Positions 10,509 through 21,519 of a stretch of 64,000 nucleotides of DNA are shown here, one piece after another. The DNA lies in NCBI GenBank assembly GCA_946902875.1, contig OX336343.1:15175596-15239595 (forward strand), given 5' to 3'. Within the stretch, counting starts at the first letter, position 1; the number at the start of each line of letters is the position of its first letter. Origin of the DNA: Nematopogon swammerdamellus. Its lineage: Eukaryota > Arthropoda > Insecta > Lepidoptera > Adelidae. Position numbers and translations under genes: made by a program. The notes below the pieces were generated by a model. It saw nothing but the letters and a program-made list of their open reading frames with translations, was not told the origin of the DNA and ran no database searches.

Positions 10509-10842
10509 TTTTATGGAAACTGGCTTTGTTGGCTACATCACTTATAACATCCGTGATGTCAGCCATTAACACTGGGTGAACTAGGTGCCATGCCAGTGCT
10601 TCTCTTCATTTCATGTCGGCTACACTGAACTGGACGGAAAACATGAACTATTTACATAGCCGTTTCGACCGACGTTCCGTTCAGTCCGGTGGTATTAACC
10701 CGGGCGGGATAAACCCTACCACCTAGTAAGGTAAGAAGGGAAGGGACCTACAGTTTTACGCGGAGTCCGAACCGCGGTCAGCCTCCAACGGTCGAGCGGT
10801 CACCCATCCAAGTACTGACCGCGCCACTGAGCTACCGAGGCT
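10509..10842 (-). mobile_element. P-X SINE, short-head variant
   Basis: The X body is complete to the poly(A) side. The P head is shorter than at 8235: the A box CTCAGTGGCGC runs directly into GGTCAGTACTTGGATGGG, omitting the TTAAGCAACGC part of the 5S-like block. The B-box region reads GCGGTTCGGACTCC. Confidence 0.88.
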
Positions 10843-11379
10843 ATATGTATACAGGGTAACGTACATATGGGTATAACGGCGACAAAATTGATTAAAATAC
10901 TCGTTGTGAATACAGAAAGTATTTCGTTGGCGGTAAAAGTTATTAAAAAGTAATAAGAAAAATAATTTCAGCCCCTTGAACTTTTATTTTGGCCACAGAA
11001 AAATATTAATACTAAAATTTTAATTAAAACCAAAATACGAAGAAGGAAGAAAAATAAAGTGAAAAACGTGTTCGTCTTTCAATTCAAAACCTAAAAAGAT
11101 TTCTAAAACGTTGGCCCCAAAATTAAAATAGACAGATCTCCAAAATAGCGACTACCGAAGTGTTTGGTCTCCTAAGAAAATTTATCATCACATATTAAAT
11201 TCGTTACCAGACATTTCTAAAGCTTTAAATTATTTATACTTCCAATTTCGTAAAGTCCTTTGTATTAAAGCGACCTTTAACAAGTCGTCTCGAAAGTGTA
11301 GCGACGCGAGTAGATTGAAAAAGGAAATATTCAAAAGGCACATCGCCATTGAAGGTCGTTTTAGTTTAGGTGGTAGTTC
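10843..11379. other. Unassigned AT-rich sequence
   Basis: I see no gene or confident repeat. Confidence 0.4.
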
Positions 11380-11640
11380 GGCTTCAGATCGCTGATTCCA
11401 AGTTCATAGCGACGACGACGCAAACATTACGAAAACGAACGCTTTGTGAACTGTCAAAGCCAAAATCCCCTCCTCGCGAAACCACGCTCAGTGAGGCGCC
11501 ATGCCAGCAGATTTGCTGACTGTTGCTGGACTGTCTAGCTAGCCTGTTAAAACGACGTTTGAAGACCCCCAGGTTAAAGGATTCGGGAAACACTCAACGG
11601 AAGACAGTTCCGCATCCTAGCGGTGCGACAAACAAACGAT
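11380..11640 (-). mobile_element. LINE E-related reverse-transcriptase C-terminus
   Basis: The minus strand reads R-M-R-N-C-L-P-L then, after a one-base shift and an in-frame TGA, VFPESFNLGVFKRRFNRL. This is the expected 'W-N-x-L-P-x-x-V-F-P..Y-N-L-x-x-F-K-x-x-x-N-R-x-L' end of CR1/Jockey-like reverse transcriptases. It is more diverged from the other E copies than they are from each other, so it may be a sister family. Confidence 0.6.
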
Positions 11641-12415
11641 TTTGGGAATCGATGGGTCCTCAAAAGCCAATGTCAGCAACGAAAGGATGTTGAGCCTTTC
11701 TGCGATGAGTACTGCGAAGATGGTAAGGGTGGCATGGATGGGTGATAGTACCTGTAAAACAGATTAAGTGAGCTTACAAACTGTCTGCGACTGAAATCTG
11801 TGACTTAAAGAATCCACACCAAGTTTCGGGTTACCAACAAGACGGATGGCTCAGCTCTGTATCCAGTTCAAGGACGCAAGCAGGTATTCGAGACTACTCT
11901 CCCAGATGTGGCTGCAGTACTCCCATCACCAGATAAGGTAAGAAATAGGTACCTGTACGGATTTTCGTTACAGACAACACATCGTATACCCATAAGCATA
12001 CCCACCAATGCAGTGTTGGTTAGCGGTCACACGATAATGAGTTCGAGCTTGACTTGGAATCGAGCTACAGACTGAACCCTCTTTGCATCTGCTAAAAAAT
12101 TTAAACGCACTCTCCAATGAAAGGCATGTTACCTTGGAAGGGGTCTTGGCTCTCTATTACGATCTATTTTCTCGTATAACGGTTAAAAACTTAACGAGAT
12201 GCATAATGCATGTTCGACTGAACAACAAAAGGACTAAGATATTGGATTTGCAATATGTGGGGAAGACAATATACAGAATTAAAATTGCACACGGTCAATA
12301 TTCTTATCAGTAAATATTCAATATTGACGCAAATATTGATAATGTGAGTCGCATACTGACGTACTGTCGTAATACTGACAGCGGAACAGTGAGCGTGGAA
12401 GGTCGTGTTAGGATG
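11641..12415. other. Unassigned sequence
   Basis: I see no gene. GGGTTACCAACAAGACGGA at 11828 resembles GGGTCTCCAACAAGACGGA at 723, so a LINE E flank may extend here. Confidence 0.35.
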
Positions 12416-12423
12416 GTTTGAGG

Positions 12424-12739
12424 CTAGAACGATAAAAAAGGTATGGACTCCGAACCCTATCCTCGCCAGCGTAACACGATATAAGCAAAAGCATGCTTGT
12501 TTTGTATGGACGGTCGCGCGCTGGCCCGTCAGTCTGTCATCGGCCGCGTTCGCAAAAACCTGTTTAAAGTGCCTGCAAGCTCTGTGTTTACGTGTAAAAA
12601 TACTACAGCCAAGTTTAGTGTGCACAATAGTGGAATATCTTATCATCGGTAAGTACATTCCGCTCCCCGCAACTCGGCGACGCTAGTTCTCATACAAGCA
12701 TTTGCCAGTCCGGCGTACATACCTTTTTTATAGTTCTAG
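12424..12739. mobile_element. hAT-like MITE with an 8-bp target duplication (T2)
   Basis: The terminal inverted repeats CTAGAACNATAAAAAAGGTA are about 32 bp (12424-12455 and 12708-12739) with few mismatches. Both ends are flanked by GTTTGAGG (12416-12423 and 12740-12747). An 8-bp duplication is the signature of hAT transposition, although the CTAG terminus is not the usual hAT CA end. No transposase is present, so it is non-autonomous. Short open frames on both strands lie inside it and are not genes. Confidence 0.8.
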
Positions 12740-12747
12740 GTTTGAGG

Positions 12748-13159
12748 TTATAAATTGTACCCAGAATATTCAGCAAATTTTCAAGAACAACGATACAATT
12801 TTCGCCCGAGACTCCCCAAATATTCCACATGTTTACTCTGCCGTGGTTCCCGAGACGCGCTATACATGTATCTGCGGCGCGCATCATGTTTGATCGTTCA
12901 TAAAAATAATACGAAGCCTGATGAAGCATAAGCGCGATACCTGAGATATTATATGTGGCGGTAGGAATAGGGTCGGCAAAGAAAATAAATACTAATTAAT
13001 GACCAACTTTTTTTCTTTATTTGTTGGTGAGATTACAATTTGCTAAAACTATGTTATTTAAACATGTTTAATAATTTGTTTGTCCATAATAATATATTTT
13101 AATGTGTTAGATTTCACTCTTTCACATTTGATTATTGTATAGGTTAGGTTATGAACAAT
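12748..13159. other. Unassigned AT-rich sequence
   Basis: I see no gene. AT-rich. Confidence 0.4.
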
Positions 13160-13545
13160 AATACTACGAGCATACGCCGTCTGTTTGTCTGTCTGTCTGT
13201 TTGTCCGTCCGTCTGTCCGAGGGCTGTATCTCTTGAACCGTAATTGGTAGCCCGTTGAAAGTTTCACAGAATATGTGCTATAATGGCCGATATAACAACA
13301 AATAATAAAAATAAGAAATAGTAAAAAAATCGTGGGGGTTCCCATAGAAGAAACCAAAAAGTGTATGCACGCGCGCCAACTACCGATTAGATTATGAAGC
13401 ATTTTAACTAATCATGACATTTAACTAATATGAAGCATTTCATAACACGCCATCTAGATGGCGTGAGTGGCGCTAGCCATGACATGGCGATACGGAACCC
13501 TCGGTGCGCGAGTTCGACTCGGCCTTGGCCGGTTTTTTCATTTAG
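13160..13545 (-). mobile_element. Family F repeat
   Basis: Minus-strand order: AAAACCGGCCAAGG, GAGTCGAACTCGCGCACCG, GGGTTCCGTATCG, the GGCGCCA-type block in altered form, ATTATTTGTTGTTATATCGG, TTACGGTTCAAGAGATACAG and a GACGGACGGAC/GACAGACAG tract. It is near full length but has indels in the middle. Confidence 0.75.
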
Positions 13546-13608
13546 CCGTGGAACTTTCACTTTTAGATTCTTATTATCATACTTACTAGATAAAATAAAA
13601 TGTATTAA

Positions 13609-13684
13609 ATCCGGTGTTATGGGCTGACATCACGGATGTTGTAGGTGATGTAGCCAACCGTGTCAGTTTCCATAAAAAAAAAAT
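13609..13684 (+). mobile_element. SINE X 3' fragment
   Basis: GGTGTTATGGGCTGACATCA to AACCGTGTCAGTTTCCAT plus a short poly(A). This is only the last ~75 bases, consistent with 5' truncation during reverse transcription. Confidence 0.85.
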
Positions 13685-14501
13685 TAATAAGTAATATAAA
13701 GAAATAAATAAATAAAAACATCGACACGAACCCCCAGAAGACGCCACGCGAAGACTTGGTCGGCAGCTACTTAAAGTAAGAAATCTCGGATAGGTGCCCA
13801 TGACACTGTACTGGCACCAATATTATACTGGCACAATTATACTTACTTAATTTTATAATTACTTACCACAAAATATTATTTTTACTTTTCTGAAGTACAG
13901 TTTATGTGATTTAAACTGGCGGATTTGGCAGATACTCTAAGTGAGATCAGAAATTAGAATCCAAATTATTTTTCGTTCCCTGTAACATATTTCCAGTATA
14001 CCTAACTTTACTGCGGACGGTACAAGATGGCGGCGGAGGAGTGACTCGGTGTCACGTGTGTCGCGTGGTTGCACACGATATTGTGTTTCTTCGTTATCCG
14101 GCGTGACAAGGTGTTGCAGCGTAATCACCCTTGTCAAGACGCGGTTACGGGAAAAACACATTCTTTATGTATGAAATTACTAAATTCATAATATTCCGCT
14201 GTACAAAAATGTAAAGGACAAATATTACAAAGGAAGCGAAATATTATAAATTCGAAATATCGCGGAAGTTAGAAGAGTCTCGTTTCTCGAAGCCGTCATT
14301 AAGCTAACGAAAGCATGTCTTGAAAATGTACGATTTACTGAGGTCTCATAAGGGAATTTATCATTTATAAGTTACCTTTATTTTTAAATTATAATTTTAA
14401 TGAATATATACTTTTTTCAATTTTAATTTAATTTCAACTTAATAAAGTCTACTCCATATGTAGGTATATGCAGTACATTATCATTTACTGAGAAATCTCC
14501 G
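13685..14501. other. Unassigned sequence
   Basis: I see no gene or confident repeat. Confidence 0.4.
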
Positions 14502-14722
14502 CCGTGCATAAGGGCGACAGGGTAGCCACCTCTCACCTTGGCACGGTCTTTCCACCGAGTCATGCACATGCAGCAGGTGGGCCCCTGATAGTTATCTTGT
14601 CGGAATACTTTGCTAAACTAGGTGGTCGGTGTTATGCTGTAATTTACCAGAGTACTTGCACCACAAGACCGATTACTCTGCTTACCCCGATTGTCGAGAT
14701 AGGGCGTGTAGTGTGCGCGTGT
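14502..14722 (+). mobile_element. Family C SINE-like element, H head missing
   Basis: The body matches other C copies: CACCTCTCACCTTGGCACGG, CATGCAGCAGGTGG, TACTTTGCTAAAC, TTATGCTGTAATTTACCAGA and GATTACTCTGCTTACCCCG. The element starts after the H head and lacks a clear (ATAC)n tail. Confidence 0.8.
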
Positions 14723-15209
14723 GTTTAATTCTACTGTGTTTTTATTTAATTTATTTTGTGAATTTATGTTTAAAAATTGTAGTATTGCCAGGTTATACAA
14801 TTAAATATTATCTAATGCAGTGGGTAGTAAGAGTATACATGACGAATCTAAGCGTTCTGTTGGTACTGAAGGATAATAAAAATACAAAATTTTTATACAA
14901 ATTTATAGAGTAGATTTTACATTATACTGATGCTGGTGGTTTACTTTGAAAATAGGACAAAATTTATAAGATGATCGCAAAAATCGCGGTAGGCGCAGCT
15001 CTGTCTCACTAGACTAATTGAGAAGCCCGTTGGACCGAGTGAGACGGATCATGAAAAATTTCTAGTAGCGAAGAATTAGGTACTATTAGAGAATATCCAT
15101 GGCGGCGGCGGTACTAAACGAAAATTGGAAAGTTCGTTTTTTTCATGCAAATTTGTACCCCGGCAACTGACTACTGTGAGTCCGACACGTGGGCTGAGAC
15201 GACACGTTT
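14723..15209. other. Unassigned sequence
   Basis: I see no gene. CTCACTAGACTAATTGAGAAG followed by GACCGAGTGAGACGGAT (about 15005-15048) recurs in diverged form at 52196-52240, so a minor repeat is present. Confidence 0.35.
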
Positions 15210-15400
15210 TATTTGATTTTTTTATTGAAATCGCGACATATCGTACCTACACCCATAAGATGTTTAACGACGCCCATGGAAATTCGGTCGCATGCGGAGG
15301 TTGCGAATGCCATGCCTGCCTGCCATAACGCCCCTCTTGAAGGACCCGAGATTGTACTTAAATATATGGACAGGGAGAGCGTTCCAGAGGTGTAGCAGTG
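15210..15400 (-). mobile_element. LINE E 3' end
   Basis: The minus strand encodes LWNALPVHIF, then KYNLGSFKRGV and GRHGIRNLRMRPN, followed by the 3' segment ending in a GTCGCGATTTCAATAAA tail. The frame is lightly damaged (loss of residues before the GRHG motif). It is the C-terminus of a non-LTR reverse-transcriptase ORF. Confidence 0.75.
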
Positions 15401-15909
15401 ACGCAGTCAATCATGTCAGATTCCATAAGAAACAAATTGTATTGAGCAATAAGTTCACCTTTTGTAACGTATCGCGAATTTGTTTCACCACCACATAATT
15501 TATTTCTGACCTTAACTCTCAACGCGTCTTGTGGAGCGACCATTTTCTCTAAATCATCTAAATCACTCGCTCTCGACCTCGCTCTCGACCAAAATTCAGC
15601 CACAAATGTACACAGTAATATGAAAACGCGGGTCGTATAAGTATATTCATAGAGGAAAAAGAACCTTCAAAGGTTAATATTAAAATTCATAATGAAATTT
15701 CTCGTCCCAAATTGCTCCAAGGGTTTCAGAGCGCATTATGGAAGGTGTTTCGTTCGATTAGGGGTCGTCGCCGGTTATTGGCTGCCTGAATACGGACTAT
15801 TTAACAAACCTGACACCTATTTGTATATGTAACCTCGGTAACCTCGTATATTTACAGACACCCGTGTAACAGTAATAATGCTCCTTGCATTGTATCATCA
15901 ATCAATAGG
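15401..15909. other. Unassigned sequence
   Basis: I see no gene or confident repeat. Confidence 0.4.
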
Positions 15910-16027
15910 GAAGCACTGAAATGAAGGAAAACACATAAATGGCACCTAGTTCACCCGGTGTTATGGGCTGACAGCATGGATGTTGTAGGTGACGTAGCCA
16001 ACCGTGGCTTTAAAAAAAAAAAAAAAA
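15910..16027 (+). mobile_element. SINE X 3' half
   Basis: GAAGCACTGAAATGAAGG, an internal rearrangement (GGAAAACACATAAATGG), then TTATGGGCTGACAGCATGGA and poly(A). It points toward the minus-strand SINE at 16153, giving a tail-to-tail pair. Confidence 0.8.
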
Positions 16028-16152
16028 ATTGGTACAATGCTTACACAATTTTGTATCAAATTTTCTTGAAAAAAGTGCCCAAAAAGGTTTGGCGGTTTTC
16101 TCGAAAAGTGCGCGTCTTCAAGTTGCCGACTTCGCTTACAAATCGAGTAAAA

Positions 16153-16484
16153 TATTTTTTTTTTTTTTTTATTGAAACTGACACGGATGGCTACATCACC
16201 TACAACATCCGTGATGTCAGCCCATAACACCGGGTGAACTTGGTGCCACGTCAGTGCATCCCTTCGGTCGTGCCGGCTACACTGAACTGGACGGAAAACA
16301 CAAACTATTTACATAGCCGTTTCGACCGACCTTTCATTCAGTGCGGTGGTACCAACCCGGGCGGGTTAAACCCTACCACCTAGTAATATAAGAAGGGAGT
16401 CATATCCCATAGTCGCCTTTTACGACATACACGGGGAGAGATGCAGTGGGGCTATTCTCTTAAAGTACCGGCCCCACACGGTAC
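16153..16484 (-). mobile_element. Full-length H-X SINE
   Basis: Poly(T) through the X 3' end, the X core and GGGTTTAACCCGCCCGGGTT, then the H head with GTCGTAAAAGGCGACTATGG and the extreme 5' TACCGTGTGGGGCCGGTAC. There is no P (tRNA/5S) segment between head and core. No clear target duplication was found. Confidence 0.9.
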
Positions 16485-16732
16485 AAACATTGTCGACATT
16501 TCGTGTAAGTAAAAGATTTGGCTTTACATTTTAACATTGTCATTCTGCGACACCACAAGCAGGATTGTCTGTCATTGAATTCAAATTTATAGAAAGAGCA
16601 TCAACGCGTCGAGCTGTTAAATATCAATTACAATATTCAAATTAAATATAATGTCTTCACCAAAACGCGTGTTCAGAGCAGTCCGATTAAAATTGTGTAG
16701 AAATCCAGATAAATTGTGGTAAAATAACTAAC

Positions 16733-16803
16733 TGGTAGAGAATATCTTTAGGCTTTAAGTCCGTCTTTTGTCACTTTGTGCAATAAAGTATATTTTCATA
16801 TCA
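16733..16803 (+). repeat. Family Z LINE-type 3' tail
   Basis: TGGTAGAGAATATCTTTAGG, AAGTCCGTCTTTTGTCAC and TTGTGCAATAAAGTA. The 'aagtccgcctttgt ... tgtgcaataaag' sequence ends several lepidopteran non-LTR elements. The clade is not assigned. Confidence 0.65.
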
Positions 16804-18261
16804 TTCCATTTTAAATACTTATGCATTTTATGAAAATAACTGTTCCATCACATAATCACATAATCACAAAACTTCAGTAGACGACCGAAAACTATTCACA
16901 TATCGACTCTGATGCGGAAATTACGCAATCACGAACAACCGTGCGGCGCGGGAGCAATTACTGTACTCCGAAATACGGATAATGCAAAATGAAATTTCGT
17001 TGAAACGTATATGAGCGGTTGGAATGAGAGAGCAAGCGGTCATATAGGGGTTGAGTTTGAATTAAGAATGTTTTGTCCAGCGGTTGATTCTCCAGATATC
17101 GGGCCACGCCGTTTGTCAACGAAGTCCGTCATGACGGATCATCATTCGTCCGTCAAGACCGACCGTCTAAGATCTCGGAACGGAAGGTTTCGATCCCTTT
17201 TTAGTACCCAATGGCGCAAGCCACACGAAAATACCTCGGACGCGGACACGGTGGCGCCGACGTCTTGCCGTTCCATTCAAATTTCACACAAAACATTTGT
17301 AAATAAGGTGCAATTTAAAAGTATTATTTTTACAGTTTGGTTTTATAATTGGTATTTTACAGCCAGTTCGATTATAATGAAAGCTAATAAAAAGATCTGG
17401 CGAGTTACTTCGCTGGTGAACAAAGCTATTAATTTAGTTCGCAGGAATAAATGTGAAGCCTATTGCGCCCATAAGAACTATTTACACTAAAATGTGAAGT
17501 TTATAAGTGTAACAATCTAAATCCTTGTCCAAAGTAATAAGTTTGTTTGATCACTGAAATGTATATTTTCCTCCCGATATATGAAATACTATTTCGTTAT
17601 GGCAAAGGATACAATCTAATGAAATTTCAGGAAAAATCACATTAACATTTTCAATAAAAATCACATTAAAATTTTCATGAAATTTTCAAAAACCTTTCGG
17701 CTCGGAGCACAAATATTTCATAATAAATCCGGCGAGTAGACAAGACATTTATTAATGAATCGTCGAGGCGAAAGGCTGTTCCTCGCACGAGCCTTATCAG
17801 TCGGAAAACTCGCTATCGCCTGCGGAGGCTTTGCTGAAGAGTAGTGGGGGAGGGGGGACGTCAGGAGCACCGCAGAAGCGATACGGAGACCGCTCGCCCG
17901 CTGGGCTAGATGTGTGGCCTGTGGCTTGGAGTGGGAAGTGAGAAACTGTTTATGAGGAATAATTTGATATTTTCGTCGTTTGATGGTGAAAATGTTGAGG
18001 AAAATTTTACTTGTTTTGTAACACACAATATTGGCAAAACATATAATAATTTAATAATTTAATACTAAGTATTTAATAATAATTTTATGAATTGTGTTTT
18101 GTGGATATGACCTTGTATCATAATAAATTATTGGGTTTAGATAAAAGCATTTATACTAATATTCCGAGAGAGGTAGATCTAAGCACATGTAGACTAGTAG
18201 AAGAATCTAAATAGCAAATGTTAGTTACAATTGCTAGTACCAGGCTTTAAAAATACTTTGT
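16804..18261. other. Unassigned sequence with one 159-codon frame
   Basis: The + frame 17011-17490 (159 codons) shows no domain, no start context and no splice-supported extension. I do not call it a gene. A short tandem duplication, TCACATTAA..ATTTTCA, lies at 17638-17685. Confidence 0.4.
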
Positions 18262-18450
18262 AATAGGATAGATAGATATATAGATAGAAAATTCTTTATT
18301 GCTCCAGTAAACATTAAACAGTAACAAATACATTGGAAAATTTACATAAGGTGCAAAGGCGGACTTATCCCTTACAGAGATTTCTTACAGTCAACCTTTG
18401 GATGTTTGAGATTCGATAATATAGTGGAATGTAAGTAGGTAGTAGCAAAA
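18262..18450 (-). mobile_element. Family Z 3' end with GATA tail
   Basis: GATAGATAGATATATAGATAG then CTTTATTGCTCCAG, GGCGGACTTATCCCTTACAG and CAACCTTTGGATG. It is strongly similar to 62730-62945 in the same orientation. Read on the minus strand it ends CAATAAAG plus (TATC)n, a LINE 3' tail. Confidence 0.75.
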
Positions 18451-18737
18451 GAGTTGCGTGACAATTGAAGATAAAAATAATAATAAGAATACTTATTAAT
18501 ACATACATATAATTACATGCTAGTAAAATATAAGCCATACATGTTTAATACATATAAATTACTAAATATATAGAATATTATATACATATATAATATTATA
18601 TAGGAATTACAAGAAAGAGCAAGAAATGATGGTGTTCCAATTTAATTTGTGAAACAATAATTGAGCAGAAAGATGTGAAATTAAACGCAAGGGTATAATA
18701 TTATCAGTTATCTATCACTAGCGCGAATCGACCGCAG
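18451..18737. other. Unassigned AT-rich sequence
   Basis: I see no gene or confident repeat. Confidence 0.4.
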
Positions 18738-18905
18738 AGTTGCCGCACCTCGCCCCTCCCCCCGCCGCCTCCCGGCCCCCGGCCCCAGCGCCGCCACCGC
18801 CGCGCTGTCCCCTATCCTGTCCCCGCATCGGAGCCACTGAACTGTGTGTGAGCCTGCTGAGGAAATCTGACCGCGGTCGGGACACGCCGTATCATATCTC
18901 TTTAT
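18738..18905. other. GC-rich island
   Basis: An abrupt C-rich tract (CCCCTCCCCCCGCCGCCTCC and more) rises from AT-rich flanks and continues as balanced GC-rich sequence to about 18905. It could mark a promoter or first exon of an unseen gene, but I find no coding domain and no TATA/Inr-type arrangement I would defend. The 73-codon proline-rich frame is compositional. Confidence 0.3.
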
Positions 18906-19261
18906 TGTCTATGTTCGCGGCCGGATCGCGATCATGTCGAAATGATATTGCAAGAATGTGAGAAATGTTTTCCGAGGCTTCGGCGTATGAGGTGAAAATA
19001 CACAGAGATATTTATGGAGAGATGATGCGTCGAATATGTTAGAATATTTTTTACATTATTTAAAAAAATATAAAATTTTATATTTTTCGTCTGTCGACCA
19101 TTGAACGTATAATTTTGATAAACCCCAAAGTACATTTTGTACAATCTAAATACCTACATATGTATATTATGTATATGTGTATGCACATTATTTTATTCAA
19201 AAGACGAAATTAAATGTAGATCAGTTCAGAGTAAGAATAATATAGTAATAATGAGAATAAT

Positions 19262-19700
19262 GTTGACGTCGGCCGAGCCACAACATCTACGGTGAGGGCG
19301 ACGTCCACCATCGGCAAGCTTGGGGTCATCGGGACCTCACGTCCCGTCTAGTGCCCCCGCTACCGGTGGTGCGTGCGACCATGAGGCGACGCGCGCGCGA
19401 AGATTAAGACTTCAAAGAGCTGCGCGACGACGCGACGTCGCCGTGCAGTCCGGTGGATACGGAGCTCTCCGAGATGGGGGTGGTGGTGGCCTACGTGTCT
19501 AGTACTCTAGTACCACCACCTATCGCTCGTAGCTTGCCTCGCGTCGTCTCGGAGAACTCCGTAGCCACGGCCTGCAACCGCCGGCGTGCTTGGAGGTTTT
19601 TCTCCCGCCGCCGCCGGCGGTATGCCGTTTTTGTTTTTTACTGTTTATATTAATTTTGTATATTTTTAATATTTTGTATTATGTATAAAAAATTAATATA
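19262..19700 (+). mobile_element. Family J element (copy 2)
   Basis: It shares the terminal ~250 bases with 9671-10345, including the GGAGCTCTCCGAGATGGGG block, the paired GTCTCGGAGAACTCCGTA, the CCGCCGGCGTGCTTGG stem and the AT-rich tail. Upstream of about 19420 the copies diverge quickly. It has an extra TAGTACTC duplication near 19500. Both copies are in the same orientation. Confidence 0.6.
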
Positions 19701-21027
19701 AATATTGTAAGATAAAAATGTGAAAAGAAAGGTAGAATAATGTTTAATGTTATTTATCTGCATTTCAATATAAAATAATTGAATCATTGTTGCTCTTAAA
19801 ATATACAAACTAATCAATTCAATTCTTCAATTCAATTCAATTCTTTATTGTGTAAAAATAAAAGAAATACAGTCACAGTTACAATTTTAACATAACATAT
19901 AGTTACATAACTTAACATTAAACTGATACAGTAATTATTTCATTTATTTACATTTAGGTAAGTATGTATTGTACTCGAGGCAAAGCACTAGACTTTCGTC
20001 TGTGTTGCTTCGCATCGGTTCTCATGGTATGAGCAGGTGTGCTTGTGAATCTACCTCGTTCGCTAGGACTTAGATAGATTCCATGTCATGTGTGGGATAG
20101 GTATTTAAAGTGAATGAATTTTATTAGTGTAATATTTAAAGTAGTATAATATTTAAAGATAATGTAAAAAAAAATAACAAAAAATATATAGGTAAATAGC
20201 TATACATTTCCCATCACTCCATCCACACCACTCTCAAATAAATATATAATTTTATATAAATATATAAAAAAAAAAAAATAAAAAAAATAAATAAATAATA
20301 ATAATAAAAAAATAAAAACAATACAAAATATAAGCGTGTGAGGGTTATATATGTAAATAAATAAGAAGGTTTTATATAAGTTTCATTAAGGATATATTTT
20401 GAAGTAGTATTTTATTTAGTAAGAGTATGTTATGAGTGCATGTACCTGTGTACATATGTACATACTTGCACATACATCAATAAAGCACCGAATTGGTCTA
20501 TTTCACGTCTCTGCAAAAGAGGGAAAAGAGAATAAACTACTTTTAAAGGACATTTGTTAAGGTCAGTCCAGCCAAAACAAACAAAGATGAGATTTCCCCA
20601 AAAACGAGGGAAAACCCTTAACGATTTTTGAGGTGATTCGGCGAGATTTGAATGTGGAATATCCCTCGACTGGGTCAGAGCAACTCGATATGTTTTATTG
20701 AGATTGGCTGCCAGTGTCAAAGGTCCCCGCTGAAGGCTTCTGATTCGTTGCTCAGTCTGTCTGTGGGGTATGTGTGTGGCTGAATTTGTCTTTATTTTGC
20801 TTCAGTATTAATTAATTGGCTTTATCAATATTGAACACATTTGGTATGAAATGAAGAAGCAATGGAAATATACCATTAATTTTTTTTAGTAAATAAAATG
20901 TTAAAGAAAATTGTTTCATAAAGGATCTTAATAAAATTACTAAATATTACTACAATAACATTTTGCAATGACTAATTTATGTTTCTTGGAACGAAGTGGT
21001 TCGCTTAGTCAAATCGCCAAACAAAAC
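19701..21027. other. Unassigned AT-rich sequence with low-complexity tracts
   Basis: TTCAATTC-type repeats and a CTTTATTGTGTAAAAATAAA motif at 19834-19870 resemble a LINE tail. A/T-only simple sequence spans about 20255-20330. I see no gene. Confidence 0.4.
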
Positions 21028-21085
21028 ACATACATACATACATACATACATAGCGTCACGCCTGTTTCCCGGTGGGGTAGGCAGA
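21028..21085 (-). mobile_element. Family G fragment with (CATA)n tail
   Basis: (CATA)6 at 21028-21052 is followed by GCGTCACGCCTGTTTCCCGG and GGGTAGGCAGAGACAAC. The same sequence, also with a CATA tract, is at 58063-58122, and a piece is at 54170-54195. Read on the minus strand it ends in (TATG)n, like family C. Confidence 0.75.
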
Positions 21086-21157
21086 GACAACAAAACACAA
21101 TGTGAGCAATATAACGTGAGCACATAAAAAAGTCCCAACTTTCGTTTTAATTTGTAT

Positions 21158-21519
21158 ATAAGGTGTTTCGTTAGTCATGTCAATAACTTCGGGAGGGTTA
21201 CATACACACACAAATAAACAGGTTACGCAAAAAAAATTATATGTTTTCAGCATTACTTTTCGAGAAATTTAAGAAAACATGTTTGCTACCTAAACATTAA
21301 CCTGTGTGTAACAGTAGGTAACTATGTTCAAACGCAGAACAGCTGTTTGTTGTAAGTGAGTCGCAAGGTCACTATGATTGGTTTTTACAGCTACTTATTT
21401 GATTTTATTTTTTTGTTAGGATAAAAAATGCTCCTATAAACATATGTTTTTTTTTTTTGCGTAAAGTGTTTGTTTGAGTGCGTATGGAAGTTATTGACAT
21501 GACTAACGAAACACCTTAT
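21158..21519. mobile_element. Foldback MITE with perfect ~35-bp inverted ends (T3)
   Basis: AGGTGTTTCGTTAGTCATGT continuing to AATAACTTC (about 21160-21191) is exactly repeated in inverted form at 21487-21518. TATA flanks both ends, suggesting a TA or TATA target duplication. The interior has no open frame of note. The end AAGGTGTTTC resembles the AAGGTCTTTC end of family T1, so the two may belong to one superfamily. Confidence 0.85.

Noticed and set aside
13141..13150. Telomeric TTAGG repeat
   Set aside because: Only an isolated AGGTTAGGTT, no array.
15958..16230. Paired frames MLWAD..DVVGDVA on both strands
   Set aside because: Both are translations of the X SINE 3' end plus poly(A)/poly(T).
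17011..17490. 159-codon + frame as a gene
   Set aside because: No domain, signal or supporting exon structure; length is within chance for 64 kb in six frames.
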